From DSOS01 sp035286585 (GTDB lineage Bacteria > Chloroflexota > Anaerolineae > Anaerolineales > UBA4823), in assembly GCA_035286585.1 (NCBI GenBank), contig DATEDC010000100.1, positions 1 to 23,398 of the forward strand: DNA of 23,398 nt, given 5' to 3'. Shown here in pieces: positions 1 through 7,613 of the stretch (position 1 is the first letter of the stretch; every line of letters starts with the position of its first letter). The notes under the pieces were generated by a model. The model was not told the DNA's origin. It worked only from the letters and a program-made list of their open reading frames with translations, and ran no database searches. The position numbers were made by a program, and so were the translations under genes.

Positions 1-141
1 GCCGTCCAGGTACCCAGCCTGAATTCGCTTCAGCAGGTGCTGGACTCGCCGGATTGGGAAAAGCTCAAGGGACAACTGCTCGACTACGTCGAAGATTTCA
101 AATTCAAGGTTGTGCCAGCCCGGAGCGGGTTCCAGTTATAA
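1..141 (+). CDS. 3' end of an unrecognised protein (partial)
   Basis: The window opens inside a reading frame that codes 46 residues and stops with TAA at 139-141. The tail contains a predicted helix (about residues 12-32, LDSPDWEKLKGQLLDYVED) followed by a strand-like end (FKFKVVPARSGFQL). I do not recognise the family from this fragment. A good intrinsic terminator follows 29 bases after the stop, which supports this being a genuine gene end. The start and most of the protein lie outside the window. Confidence 0.7.
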   Translation, partial: AVQVPSLNSLQQVLDSPDWEKLKGQLLDYVEDFKFKVVPARSGFQL

Positions 142-170
142 ACGCTTTCCCCACCGTGATAGACCCATTG

Positions 171-195
171 CGCCGGCTCAAAGGGCCGGCGTTTT
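171..195 (+). terminator. Rho-independent terminator of the upstream gene
   Basis: A perfect 7-bp GC-rich stem (CGCCGGC at 171-177 with GCCGGCG at 185-191) closes a 7-base loop and is followed at once by TTTT. It separates the truncated upstream gene from mutY, which begins 18 bases later. mutY therefore probably needs its own initiation or read-through. Confidence 0.8.
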
Positions 196-213
196 GAACC
201 CAGCCCAAAAGTT

Positions 214-1323
214 ATGCTCCTAAGCTCGAGAACCTCACCGCTGGCGGAACGCTTGCTGAACTGGTACATGGAAAACGCCCGCAGCCTGCCCTGGCGCGGG
301 CTGAAGGACCCCTACGCCACCTGGGTCGCCGAGATTATGCTGCAACAAACCCGGGTGGAGACCGTGGAGGCTTACTTCGAACGCTGGATGAATCGCTTTC
401 CAACCATCCGGTCGCTGGCAGAGGCGCCTTTACAACAGGCGCTGAAAGAATGGGAAGGGCTGGGATATTATAGCCGCGCCCGCAACCTGCACCGCGCCGC
501 TCAAATCGTGGCGCACGAACACGCCGGGCGGCTGCCAGCAGATGTTACCGCCTTGAGGAAACTGCCGGGGGTGGGGCGCTATACGGCGGGGGCGATCGCT
601 TCGTTCGCCTTCGGGCTGGACTACCCTGCGCTGGATGGCAATGCCCGCAGAGTGCTGGCGCGGGTATTCAACGTGGTCGAAGAGGCCCGCTCTGCTACAG
701 GGGAAAAGAAACTATGGGAGCTGGCAGAGCAGCACCTGCCGCCGGGCAGGGCGGGCGACTACAACCAGGCGCTGATGGACCTGGGGGCGGTGATTTGTAT
801 TTCCAGGTCCCCACGTTGCGGGGTATGCCCCTTGCAGGATATCTGCCGGGCATACGCCCTGGGGGTGCAGGAGCAACGCCCGGTGCGAAAAGCCAGGGCG
901 AAGTTACCTCATTACACTGTAACCGCAGCGATTGTGCGCAAGAACGGCAAGGTGCTGATCGCACAGCGCCCGCCGCGGGGCTTATTGGGCGGCATGTGGG
1001 AGTTCCCGGGCGGCAAGACACAGCCGGGAGAAGACCTGGCGACCGGCTTGCAGCGCGAGATAGGCGAGGAGCTGGGCGCAGCGATCGAGGTGGGCGAAAT
1101 CTTTGGGGTATACCAGCACGCATATACGCATTTCCGCGTCACGCTGCACGCTTTCCTGTGCGACCTGGCGGAAGGCGAGGCGCCTCGAACGCTGCAAGTC
1201 CAGGAGGTGCGCTGGGTGAATCCTGAGGAGCTGGCGAACTACCCGATGGGGAAAATAGACCGGCAGATCGCTGAGGAGATCAGCAGAGAGATGGGCTTAG
1301 AGGCGGCCCCTGGGGAAATATGA
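214..1323 (+). CDS. mutY: A/G-specific adenine DNA glycosylase MutY with intact Nudix box
   Basis: MutY removes adenine mispaired with 8-oxoguanine. The 369-residue protein has the family order: PWR (26-28), the AEIMLQQT segment with catalytic Glu40, a helix-hairpin-helix LPGVG (117-121), catalytic Asp141 in ALDGNARRVLAR, and a [4Fe-4S] loop with Cys195, Cys202, Cys205 and Cys211 (C-x6-C-x2-C-x5-C). The C-terminal domain is the MutT-like 8-oxoG reader, with YTH (304-306) at the place of the usual FSH motif. Unusually, its Nudix signature is complete: Gly267, Glu273, then REIGEELGA at 281-289. In most MutY proteins this box is degenerate. The start is the first ATG of a good family N-terminus; no clear Shine-Dalgarno precedes it. 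The call is very secure; Nudix activity is inference. Confidence 0.96.
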   Translation: MLLSSRTSPLAERLLNWYMENARSLPWRGLKDPYATWVAEIMLQQTRVETVEAYFERWMNRFPTIRSLAEAPLQQALKEWEGLGYYSRARNLHRAAQIVAHEHAGRLPADVTALRKLPGVGRYTAGAIASFAFGLDYPALDGNARRVLARVFNVVEEARSATGEKKLWELAEQHLPPGRAGDYNQALMDLGAVICISRSPRCGVCPLQDICRAYALGVQEQRPVRKARAKLPHYTVTAAIVRKNGKVLIAQRPPRGLLGGMWEFPGGKTQPGEDLATGLQREIGEELGAAIEVGEIFGVYQHAYTHFRVTLHAFLCDLAEGEAPRTLQVQEVRWVNPEELANYPMGKIDRQIAEEISREMGLEAAPGEI

Positions 1324-1327
1324 ATAA

Positions 1328-1465
1328 GGAAAGCACCGGGAACCCGCCGATTTGCAAAAACTGGCCCCGCTTTTGCTGGAAAGAGGGTATACTAATGAGC
1401 ACGTCGCCGCAATTCTCGGCGGAAACTGGATTTCGCTGCTGCGGCGCGCGCTGCCCATAAGCTAA
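1328..1465 (+). pseudogene. 3' remnant of a membrane dipeptidase (peptidase M19) gene
   Basis: Directly after mutY, in another frame, an open stretch after a TAA at 1325-1327 encodes about 45 residues ending at TAA 1463-1465. From about 1343 it reads DLQKLAPLLLERGY and then HVAAILGGNWISLLRRALP. This is the typical C-terminal end of M19 (renal dipeptidase-like) enzymes, with the ILGGNW turn. The rest of the enzyme, including all zinc ligands, is absent because mutY occupies the upstream sequence. There is no suitable start. I read it as what is left after a deletion or rearrangement. The family match is by eye; a chance resemblance is unlikely but possible over 35 residues. Confidence 0.68.
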
Positions 1466-1488
1466 ATACTAAACAATTGAGTGAGCGG

Positions 1489-1947
1489 ATGGAAAATACG
1501 AGACCTAGAACGGGAGTAAATCATATTCGCCTGCGCACAGGGCTGGCGATCACTATTACGGGGTTATTGATTTATGTATTGGGCACAGGTCCGGGTATTT
1601 TCGGATTGGACCGCAGCCCGGTTACAGGGTTCGTGCAGATCGCCGTTTTCCTGGTGGGGTTGGCGATTATCTGCATGGGCGGCTACATTGCTTTGAATGC
1701 ATTGTGGAATGGAGCGGAGAAGTCGATCATCGCGGATATCGGCCTGCGCCTGGTGAGCACTGGCTATGTTATCGCGGTGGCATCAGGCATGGCGGATATT
1801 TTCGGTTTAGGCAACCATCAATTCCCGAGAATCCCTTATTTTGGGCCATGGCAGGCAGGGGGCGTGATGATTGGGGAGGCGATTATCGCGATCGGTTTTT
1901 TGATGATCATCCCCTACCCATCCAAGCAGAGCAGACCACGTGCTTGA
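1489..1947 (+). CDS. Conserved-looking four-helix membrane protein, function unknown
   Basis: I do not recognise this family. The 152-residue product has four hydrophobic segments, in order: LAITITGLLIYVLGTG, FVQIAVFLVGLAIICMGGYIAL, a segment around STGYVIAVASGMADIFG, and GGVMIGEAIIAIGFLMII. The N-terminus is short and basic, and the C-terminus (YPSKQSRPRA) is also basic, so both ends are probably cytoplasmic. The ATG at 1489 is preferred; an in-frame TTG at 1477 would add four residues but lacks a ribosome site. The codon use and steady hydrophobic pattern support a real gene. The neighbours (mutY and a convergent flavoprotein gene) give no functional hint. Confidence 0.72.
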   Translation: MENTRPRTGVNHIRLRTGLAITITGLLIYVLGTGPGIFGLDRSPVTGFVQIAVFLVGLAIICMGGYIALNALWNGAEKSIIADIGLRLVSTGYVIAVASGMADIFGLGNHQFPRIPYFGPWQAGGVMIGEAIIAIGFLMIIPYPSKQSRPRA

Positions 1948-2088
1948 GGATTGTAAAAAAATAATACCCTAGCCGTAAGGGCAGATCTTCACCCCGTTTA
2001 GCAACAATTTTAGCCGGATGGGGCGCCGGTTATCGAAAGGGATGTGCCTGGACAGAGCTGCCCCTACCTGTTTAATCCAGGCGCGGGG

Positions 2089-3453
2089 TTAACGCTCGGC
2101 GGCCTGCGCCAGAGCGATGATCTCCAGCATCTCCTGGTTAGTGCTGAATTTAAACTCTTCCAGCCCTCTCTTCTCTGCTTCCGCCTGCTCCACGGCCTCC
2201 AGGTGGGCGATGTCCTCTTTTGTCACAATTGGCTTGTCGAGGGCGAACAATTTCTCCCGGAAGCTTTGGGCGATGGCGTGCGGATTTTCCAGTGTAGGCA
2301 GGGTTTGCAGATATTGCAGCACTGCCCTGGCGCCGCGCTCGCCATCTTTACGGGCTACGCCTACCAATCCGCTGCTCGCTTCACGCGACCAGCCGGCGAC
2401 GAAAACTCCCTCTATGGGAGCGCCCAGCTCGGGATCGAAGACTTCGTAGGAGAGGCCGTCAATGGAATAGCCGGGATCGGGGTTTTTTACGAACTCATTC
2501 CACTGCACCGGCAATCCGAAAGCGCCATCGACGCGATCCCCAATGCAGAAAATGACCGTATCCACATCCATGATGCGCTTCACGCCAGTCCCGATCGCGC
2601 GGGTATCCCCGTTTTTGGGTTTCAGGGTTGTCTCTTCAATCTCCAGACCGCAGACCTGCCCATAGGCATCGCCGAGGATGCGGGTTGGCGAAGCCAGAAA
2701 CTCTAACTGGAACCGGCTGGTGGAGACCGGTTCTTCCGCTTTTGGCAGAGCGGATAGAATGTACGCTTTTGCGGCTTCCACGTCCTGGTTCAGGCTTGCC
2801 ATCACCGGCGCTACACGGGCGATTTCTTTATCCAGGGCTTTCAGGTCAAGATTGGCGATGACCGATTCCATCTCCTTCTTGTCAAACTTAACCTCCGCCG
2901 GACCGCGGCGGGCAAATGCCGTGACTTCATCTACTTTTTTCTGGCGAATCAACCAACGGGCGATATCCAGCATCACGTTGCCGACGCCGATGAGCGCCAC
3001 GCGCCGGCCAATATGAAATTCCTGCTGGCTGTAGGGCGGCAGCTTGTTGTAATGGTAGACCAGGTCTTTGGCGTGATAAACACCCTTGGGGAGCTCTTCG
3101 CCTGGCAGCCCCAACCACTTGGTGCCCTGGGCTCCGGCAGCGGCCAGCACGGCTTGAAATCCGGCTGTGCGCAAATCGGACAGGCTCAGATCCCCAGCTT
3201 GCCCAACGATCACATTGCCATAATACTCGATCTCCGGAATCTGGAGGATCTGGCGAAATTGTTTGCGCAAGCCCTCCTTCATTTTATGCTTGGAAGGGTA
3301 AATGCCGTATTCTGCCAGCCCACCCGGCTTAATATCCCGATTTAACAGCACTACGAGCGCCCCATCGGCAGCCAGTTGCCGCGAGGCGAACAAGCCTGCC
3401 GGGCCAGCACCAATGACTGCGACGATATACATTGTTTGATTCTCAGCGCCCAA
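2089..3453 (-). CDS. Adrenodoxin-reductase-like FAD/NADP oxidoreductase
   Basis: The 454-residue protein belongs to the two-dinucleotide-fold flavoproteins related to adrenodoxin reductase, mycobacterial FprA and the small subunit of glutamate synthase. It has an FAD-binding GAGPAG (15-20), a second nucleotide fold with GVGNVMLDIARWL (156-168) followed by ARRGPAEVKF (181-190), where the basic residues usually hold the NADP 2'-phosphate, and a C-terminal FAD-closing VFVAGWSREASSG. There is no iron-sulfur domain, so an external ferredoxin partner is likely. Its physiological direction is unknown. The start is TTG at 3453, chosen because a strong Shine-Dalgarno precedes it; the ATG at 3432 would remove seven residues but has none. 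It is a single gene, convergent with the membrane protein gene. Confidence 0.87.
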   Translation of the reverse strand: MGAENQTMYIVAVIGAGPAGLFASRQLAADGALVVLLNRDIKPGGLAEYGIYPSKHKMKEGLRKQFRQILQIPEIEYYGNVIVGQAGDLSLSDLRTAGFQAVLAAAGAQGTKWLGLPGEELPKGVYHAKDLVYHYNKLPPYSQQEFHIGRRVALIGVGNVMLDIARWLIRQKKVDEVTAFARRGPAEVKFDKKEMESVIANLDLKALDKEIARVAPVMASLNQDVEAAKAYILSALPKAEEPVSTSRFQLEFLASPTRILGDAYGQVCGLEIEETTLKPKNGDTRAIGTGVKRIMDVDTVIFCIGDRVDGAFGLPVQWNEFVKNPDPGYSIDGLSYEVFDPELGAPIEGVFVAGWSREASSGLVGVARKDGERGARAVLQYLQTLPTLENPHAIAQSFREKLFALDKPIVTKEDIAHLEAVEQAEAEKRGLEEFKFSTNQEMLEIIALAQAAER

Positions 3454-3458
3454 TTTGA

Positions 3459-3467
3459 CCTTCCTTT
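3459..3467 (-). promoter_or_regulatory. Shine-Dalgarno deciding a TTG start
   Basis: On the minus strand the sequence AAAGGAAGG lies five bases before TTG at 3453-3451. The downstream ATG (3432) has no comparable site, so the TTG is the more likely start of the flavoprotein gene. Confidence 0.75.
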
Positions 3468-3836
3468 CGACAGATGTGCAAATGTTCGGAAATGACCTGG
3501 AAAATAGATCACCCCCTGATTATAGCCGCGTGCCTGGGCTTACACAAGTAAAATGTTTCACGAAGTAAACGGGATGAATATCCCATTGGCTTGCAGAGGA
3601 TTAGGAACTGAACGTCCCGCAGGGATCGAGACCCTTCGGCGCCAAAGAGCGGCGCCTCAGGGTGACATGTCTCGACTTTGAGAAAGCCATCACTGGAGGG
3701 ACGTTTTGCATTGTCAAAAACCGTCGGTCTGTGCTATATTCAGGTCTGCGCTCCAAACTGGGTGAGATTCTCGGTAGGTGAATAACTTCGATGGTGAGGA
3801 AACTCGGATTTTCTATACTATGAGGCTGGATTCGTT
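3468..3836. other. Gene-free stretch between divergent flavoprotein and M16 operon
   Basis: About 370 bases with no convincing reading frame. It should hold promoters for both divergent units. A nested palindromic repeat occupies 3611-3705. For the plus strand, TATACT at 3814-3819 is a plausible -10 box 18 bases before the M16 start, but I see no good -35 partner. A GAGG (3821-3824) sits 12 bases before that ATG. I see no RNA gene. Confidence 0.5.
3611..3705. repeat. Nested palindromic intergenic repeat (REP/MITE-like)
   Basis: The outer ends are perfect 8-base inverted repeats, AACGTCCC (3611-3618) and GGGACGTT (3698-3705). Inside, TCGAGAC (3626-3632) pairs with GTCTCGA (3669-3675). Within that, ACCCT-tc-GGCGCC (3631-3643) faces GGCGCC-tc-AGGGT (3651-3663) around a 7-base loop. 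The core with CCCTTCGG and CTCAGGGTGACA resembles short dispersed palindromes I have seen in many environmental bacterial genomes, Chloroflexota included. There is no transposase and no clear target-site duplication. Confidence 0.65.
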
Positions 3837-5135
3837 ATGACAATGGATACCCCCGTGTTGAAGACACAACTCTCTAACGGCCTGCTGGTCATGCTGAAAG
3901 AGATCCATACCGCGCCGATTATAAGCCATTGGATCTGGTACCGGGTGGGGTCGCGCAACGAAGTTCCCGGGTCAACCGGAATTTCCCATTGGGTCGAGCA
4001 CATGCAGTTTAAGGGCACGCCGCGCTACCCCACGGCAACGCTCGACAAAGCCATCTCGCGGGAGGGCGGCTTGTGGAATGCTTTCACCCACCTGGATTGG
4101 ACCACCTATTTCGAGACCATGCCGGCAGACAAGATCGATCTGGCGCTGCAATTGGAGGCAGACCGCATGGTGAACAGCCTCTTCGAAGCGGAGGAGGTGG
4201 CCTCCGAACGGACGGTGATCATCTCCGAACGCCAGGGAAACGAAAACGAGCCGCTGTTTCTGCTGGGGGAGGAGCTGCAGTCGGCTGCATTTCGCGTCCA
4301 TCCATACCATCACGAGGTGATCGGCGATTTGGCTGATCTGCAGACAATCCAACGCGAGGATTTATACGGACATTACCGTTCCCATTACACGCCCAACAAC
4401 GCGGTGCTCACCATTGCCGGGGACTTCAAGAGCGAGGCGATGCTGGAGCGCGTCCGGGAATACTTCGAGGCGATCCCTGCCGGGGTGGGGGTCAAGCAAT
4501 CCGTCCGCCCCGAGCCGCCGCAAAGCGGCGAACGGCGGGTGACCGTCGAGGGGCCAGGCGAAACCACTTACATACAGGTTGCGCACCGCACGCCGACAGC
4601 CGCTCATGCGGATTTCTTCGCCCTGACCGTCCTGGACAGCCTGCTCTCGGGCGCCAGCAACCTGAATATGTTTGGTGGTGGAATCTCGAATAAGACATCG
4701 CGGCTTTATCGCGCTTTGGTCGAGGCTGACCTTGCGGTCAGCGTGTATGGCGGCTTGCAGGCTACCATCGATCCCTTTTTACACACCATTACGGTCATCG
4801 TACGCCCGGAGTGCAGCCCAGATCAGGTCCTTGCAGCTCTATTCGAGCAGATCCAACGCCTGCAGGATGCTGCGCCTCCGGCAGATGAGCTCAGGCGGGC
4901 GGTCAAGCAGGCGCGGGCTTTGTTCGCCTACGGCAGCGAGAGCATCACCAACCAGGCTTTCTGGATGGGCTTCAGCGAAATGTTCGCCAGCTATGATTGG
5001 TTCACGAGCTACCTGGATTACCTGGCGGCGGTCACACCCGAGGATGTGCAGCGCGTTGCCCAGACCTACCTGCGCCGGCAAAACCGCGTGGTGGGCGTTT
5101 ATTTGCCCAGCGGGAATGGGGAAATCTCTGGATGA
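3837..5135 (+). CDS. M16 family zinc protease, catalytic subunit
   Basis: An insulinase/mitochondrial-processing-peptidase-like metalloprotease of 432 residues, the single-domain-pair size of M16B enzymes. The inverted zinc motif is intact: His51-Trp-Val-Glu54-His55 within GISHWVEHMQFKGT. The third ligand is Glu131, 77 residues after Glu54, in SERTVIISERQGNENEP. No signal peptide is visible, so the protein is probably cytoplasmic. The next gene encodes a related protein without the zinc motif, so the two probably form the usual active/inactive heterodimer around a closed chamber. ATG 3837 is taken as start; a second in-frame ATG at 3843 is an alternative. The stop TGA at 5133-5135 abuts the ribosome site of the partner gene, implying translational coupling. 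The substrate is unknown. Confidence 0.93.
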   Translation: MTMDTPVLKTQLSNGLLVMLKEIHTAPIISHWIWYRVGSRNEVPGSTGISHWVEHMQFKGTPRYPTATLDKAISREGGLWNAFTHLDWTTYFETMPADKIDLALQLEADRMVNSLFEAEEVASERTVIISERQGNENEPLFLLGEELQSAAFRVHPYHHEVIGDLADLQTIQREDLYGHYRSHYTPNNAVLTIAGDFKSEAMLERVREYFEAIPAGVGVKQSVRPEPPQSGERRVTVEGPGETTYIQVAHRTPTAAHADFFALTVLDSLLSGASNLNMFGGGISNKTSRLYRALVEADLAVSVYGGLQATIDPFLHTITVIVRPECSPDQVLAALFEQIQRLQDAAPPADELRRAVKQARALFAYGSESITNQAFWMGFSEMFASYDWFTSYLDYLAAVTPEDVQRVAQTYLRRQNRVVGVYLPSGNGEISG

Positions 5136-5140
5136 GGAGG
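5134..5140 (+). promoter_or_regulatory. Shine-Dalgarno deciding a GTG start
   Basis: GAGGAGG overlaps the end of the first M16 stop codon and lies five bases before GTG 5146. This makes GTG 5146 a better start for the second M16 gene than the in-frame ATG at 5116, which has only a weak site and would give a 20-base overlap. Confidence 0.75.
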
Positions 5141-5145
5141 CATTC

Positions 5146-6468
5146 GTGAGCCTGACGAGGTTATTCTCCGCTGAAAAGCCGTTTAATACGCAAACTGGTT
5201 CGGGGTCCACTTATTCTGTGCCCAATCCGGAGGACATCACCCGAGAGCAGTTGCCCAACGGCATTGTGGTGTTGAGCCGGGCGAATTACAACAGCCCGTC
5301 CGTTGCGCTGAGCGGCTATTCTACCGTTGGCGGTCTTTTCGATCCGGACGAAAAACTCGGCCTGGCGAGCTTCACTTCAGCTGCGTTGATGAGGGGCACC
5401 CGCAGCCGTGATTTTCAAGGGATATACGACGCGCTCGAATCCGTGGGCGCCAGCCTGGGTTTTGACAGTGGCACCCACACCTTGAATTTTGGGGGTAAAG
5501 CGCTGGCTGAGGATTTAAGCCTGCTGCTAGATTTGCTGGCTGATGCTCTGCGCTACCCCACTTTCCCGCTCGATCAGGTCGAGCGATTGAGATCGCAACT
5601 GCTCACCGGGCTGGCAATCCGCGCTCAAAATACCGGGGAAATGGCTGCGCTCACCTTCGACCAGATCGCGTATGCCAACCACCCTTACAGCCGCCCGGAG
5701 GATGGCTTTCCCGAGACAGTTCAGGCGATCGATAGGGAAGATCTGGTCGATTTTCAACGAAGGATGTACGGACCGGCTGGCATGGTCATCGCGCTGGTTG
5801 GCGCGGTGGAGCCGGAGCGGGTGGTGGCTCTGGTAACGGGTTCGCTGGGCGATTGGGGTAATCCAGAGCAGCCCATGCCGCCGGATTTGCCCTCCCTGAC
5901 GCCATTAGAGGAACTGACGATGCGTAAAACGACCATCCCGGGAAAGTTCCAGGCGGATATCGTCCTCGGCGCGCCTGGACCCTCCCGCCTTGCGCCCGAA
6001 TACATGGCAGCTGCGTTGGGGAACAACATCCTTGGCCAGTTCGGGATGATGGGGCGAATAGGGGACGTGGTGCGTGAGCGCGCCGGGTTGGCTTACTACG
6101 CTTCCAGCAGCCTGGGCGGCGGCATTGGCCCTGGTCCCTGGCGCGTCGTGGCAGGGGTGGATGCGGAGAACGTGGATCGGACGATCGAATTGATCCGCCA
6201 GGAGATCGCCCGGTTTGCGAGCGAGCCGGTGGAAAAAGAAGAGCTGGCAGACAGCCAGGCGAACTTCATCGGGCGGCTGCCACTCTCCCTGGAGTCGAAC
6301 GCCGGGGTAGCCAGCGGGCTGCTCAACCTGGAGCGCTACAACCTGGGCCTGGATTATTACCTGCGCTACCCAGACCTGGTGCGCTCAGTCACGGTGGAGG
6401 AGGTTCTCGAAACGGCGCGCCGCTACCTGCATGCGGAGCGCCTGGCGGTAGGCATCGCCGGTCCCTGA
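5146..6468 (+). CDS. M16 family protein, non-catalytic partner subunit
   Basis: A 440-residue M16B protein. The position of the zinc motif reads LASFTSAALMRG (73-84) in place of HxxEH, so it cannot bind the catalytic zinc. It keeps the C-terminal substrate-holding region of the family, GRIGDVVRERAGLAYYASS (303-321), with Arg304 and Tyr317/318. This split of roles, zinc in one chain and the Arg/Tyr pair in the other, is known for mitochondrial processing peptidase and bacterial M16B pairs. The same region of the first subunit is less typical (SRLYRALVEADLAVSVYG). It is cotranscribed with its partner and with acpS 17 bases downstream. A much longer frame runs upstream from 4672 through the first M16 gene, but that part is out-of-frame shadow. 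Start: GTG with strong ribosome site. Confidence 0.91.
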   Translation: MSLTRLFSAEKPFNTQTGSGSTYSVPNPEDITREQLPNGIVVLSRANYNSPSVALSGYSTVGGLFDPDEKLGLASFTSAALMRGTRSRDFQGIYDALESVGASLGFDSGTHTLNFGGKALAEDLSLLLDLLADALRYPTFPLDQVERLRSQLLTGLAIRAQNTGEMAALTFDQIAYANHPYSRPEDGFPETVQAIDREDLVDFQRRMYGPAGMVIALVGAVEPERVVALVTGSLGDWGNPEQPMPPDLPSLTPLEELTMRKTTIPGKFQADIVLGAPGPSRLAPEYMAAALGNNILGQFGMMGRIGDVVRERAGLAYYASSSLGGGIGPGPWRVVAGVDAENVDRTIELIRQEIARFASEPVEKEELADSQANFIGRLPLSLESNAGVASGLLNLERYNLGLDYYLRYPDLVRSVTVEEVLETARRYLHAERLAVGIAGP

Positions 6469-6485
6469 AGAGAAAGAAGAAAAGC

Positions 6486-6857
6486 ATGTTGAAGACCGGG
6501 GTTGATTTAATCGAAATCGAGCGGCTGGAGCGGGTCATCCAGCAATATGGGGAACGCTTTTTGCAGCGGGTCTTCACGGAGCAGGAATTTGCCGAAGCCG
6601 GAAAAAGCACCGCCTCTTTAGCTGCGCGCTTTGCCGCCAAAGAGGCGGTGTCGAAAGCTTTGGGCACCGGGATTGGAACGGTGATGTGGAAAGAGATCGA
6701 AATCCTGCGCGGTGCGAAGCGCGAGCCAGTGCTGCACCTGCACGGCTCGACGGCTCAACTGGCTGATGACCTGGGCTTGCACACCTGGTCGGTCAGCCTG
6801 AGCCATACGGAGAACTACGCCATCGCGCTGGTGGTTGCTTTTGGGGCTCTAGAATAA
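6486..6857 (+). CDS. acpS: Holo-[acyl-carrier-protein] synthase
   Basis: AcpS moves 4'-phosphopantetheine from CoA to a serine of acyl carrier protein, activating fatty acid synthesis. The 123-residue protein is of normal length for the trimeric bacterial form. It has GVDLIEI (5-11) with Mg-binding Asp7, the RFAAKEAVSKALGTG block (48-62) with Lys52 and Glu53, and SLSHT (104-108). It follows the M16 pair by 17 bases, a common type of operon arrangement. The site before the ATG is purine-rich rather than a clear Shine-Dalgarno. The gene ends 12 bases from the convergent dedA gene. Confidence 0.95.
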   Translation: MLKTGVDLIEIERLERVIQQYGERFLQRVFTEQEFAEAGKSTASLAARFAAKEAVSKALGTGIGTVMWKEIEILRGAKREPVLHLHGSTAQLADDLGLHTWSVSLSHTENYAIALVVAFGALE

Positions 6858-6890
6858 GCCCGCAAGCTCTCACGCCTCGGCTTTGCGGGC
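6858..6890. terminator. Hairpin between convergent acpS and dedA
   Basis: An 8-bp perfect inverted repeat, GCCCGCAA (6858-6865) and TTGCGGGC (6883-6890), starts right after the acpS stop and covers the last codons of dedA. On the minus strand it is followed by TTATTCT, so it may end dedA transcription; on the plus strand there is no T run. It is a modest candidate. Confidence 0.45.
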
Positions 6891-7523
6891 CGAACGGCCT
6901 CGCTCTTTGATGAATTCGTAAACTCCCGGCAGGACGGAGACAAAGATAATCGCCAGCACAACGAGGGTGAAGTTGTCCTGCACGAAGGGGATATTACCAA
7001 AGAAGTAGCCGCCGAAGGTGAAAAGGAACACCCATAAAACCCCACCGATCACATTGTAGGCGATAAACCGAGCGTAAGACATGGCTCCAATGCCGGCGAC
7101 AAACGGCGCGAAAGTGCGGATGATGGGGACGAAGCGCGCCAGGATGATGGTTTTGCCGCCATGTCTCTCGTAGAACTCGTGGGTGCGGTCCAGGTATTCT
7201 TTTTTGAGAAAGCGAATCTCCCCACTGAAAGCGCGCGGCCCGATAAAATGCCCGATCCAATAATTCACTGTGTCTCCGATGATCGCCGCGGTGCTGAGCA
7301 AAACGAACAGCAAGCTTACCTTGAGATCTCCCAGCCCGGCGAACGTGCCGGCGGCGAAGAGCAGCGAATCCCCCGGCAGGAAAGGGGTTACGACCAACCC
7401 GGTTTCAAGGAAGATGATCAAAAACAGCAACAGATAAGTCCAGGCGCCGTAGGTTTGAAGGACGCTGCTCAAATGTGAATCCAGGTGAAGGAAGAGATCG
7501 ATAAGGGTAGATATAAGCTCCAT
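6870..7523 (-). CDS. DedA/VTT family membrane protein
   Basis: A 217-residue DedA-family protein. Family hallmarks are the re-entrant segment ETGLVVTPFLPGDSLLF (40-56) with Glu40 and Asp52, GDTVNYWIGHFIG, and GGKTIILARFVPIIRTFAPFVAG with Arg130 and Arg136. Members work in the cytoplasmic membrane on lipid movement; some recycle undecaprenyl phosphate or phosphatidylethanolamine and depend on the proton motive force. Which lipid applies here cannot be told. Start ATG 7523 is chosen because GGGGAG lies four bases upstream. An in-frame ATG at 7562 would add 13 residues but falls inside a hairpin and lacks a site. Last gene of the minus-strand envelope cluster, but probably with its own promoter and a structured leader. 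Confidence 0.9.
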   Translation of the reverse strand: MELISTLIDLFLHLDSHLSSVLQTYGAWTYLLLFLIIFLETGLVVTPFLPGDSLLFAAGTFAGLGDLKVSLLFVLLSTAAIIGDTVNYWIGHFIGPRAFSGEIRFLKKEYLDRTHEFYERHGGKTIILARFVPIIRTFAPFVAGIGAMSYARFIAYNVIGGVLWVFLFTFGGYFFGNIPFVQDNFTLVVLAIIFVSVLPGVYEFIKERGRSARKAEA

Positions 7524-7594
7524 GACACTCCCCGAAAAATAAGGTTCTTTGGGGATTGCCATGGCGGACTTTACGCGGCAACTCCCAAAGAGCC
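7524..7594 (-). promoter_or_regulatory. Structured dedA leader: terminator-like hairpin and SD-masking alternative
   Basis: Read on the minus strand, an imperfect hairpin pairs 7594-7577 with 7560-7543 around a 16-base loop: a core of 8 pairs (TCTTTGGG with CCCAAAGA), an apical 5 pairs (TTGCC with GGCAA), plus GG/CC at the base, with two mismatches and a G-U. It is followed directly by TTATTTTT, as in an intrinsic terminator. Then come CGGGGAG and the dedA ATG. The TCCCC in the 3' arm can instead pair with the GGGGA of the Shine-Dalgarno. The two folds exclude each other. It may be simply the prsW terminator, or a control element of dedA. Confidence 0.5.
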
Positions 7595-7613
7595 AGGATA
7601 AGATGCGGACGTG

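Noticed and set aside
2044..2706. 220-codon frame opposite the flavoprotein
   Set aside because: Antisense to a gene with two clear nucleotide-binding folds; no ribosome site.
4672..5145. Upstream extension of the second M16 gene, open from 4672
   Set aside because: It overlaps the first M16 gene in another frame, reads as low-quality Arg/Ser-rich sequence, and a strong ribosome site marks GTG 5146 as start.
7524..7562. DedA start at ATG 7562
   Set aside because: The codon lies in a hairpin with no ribosome site; ATG 7523 has GGGGAG close upstream. It is not fully excluded.
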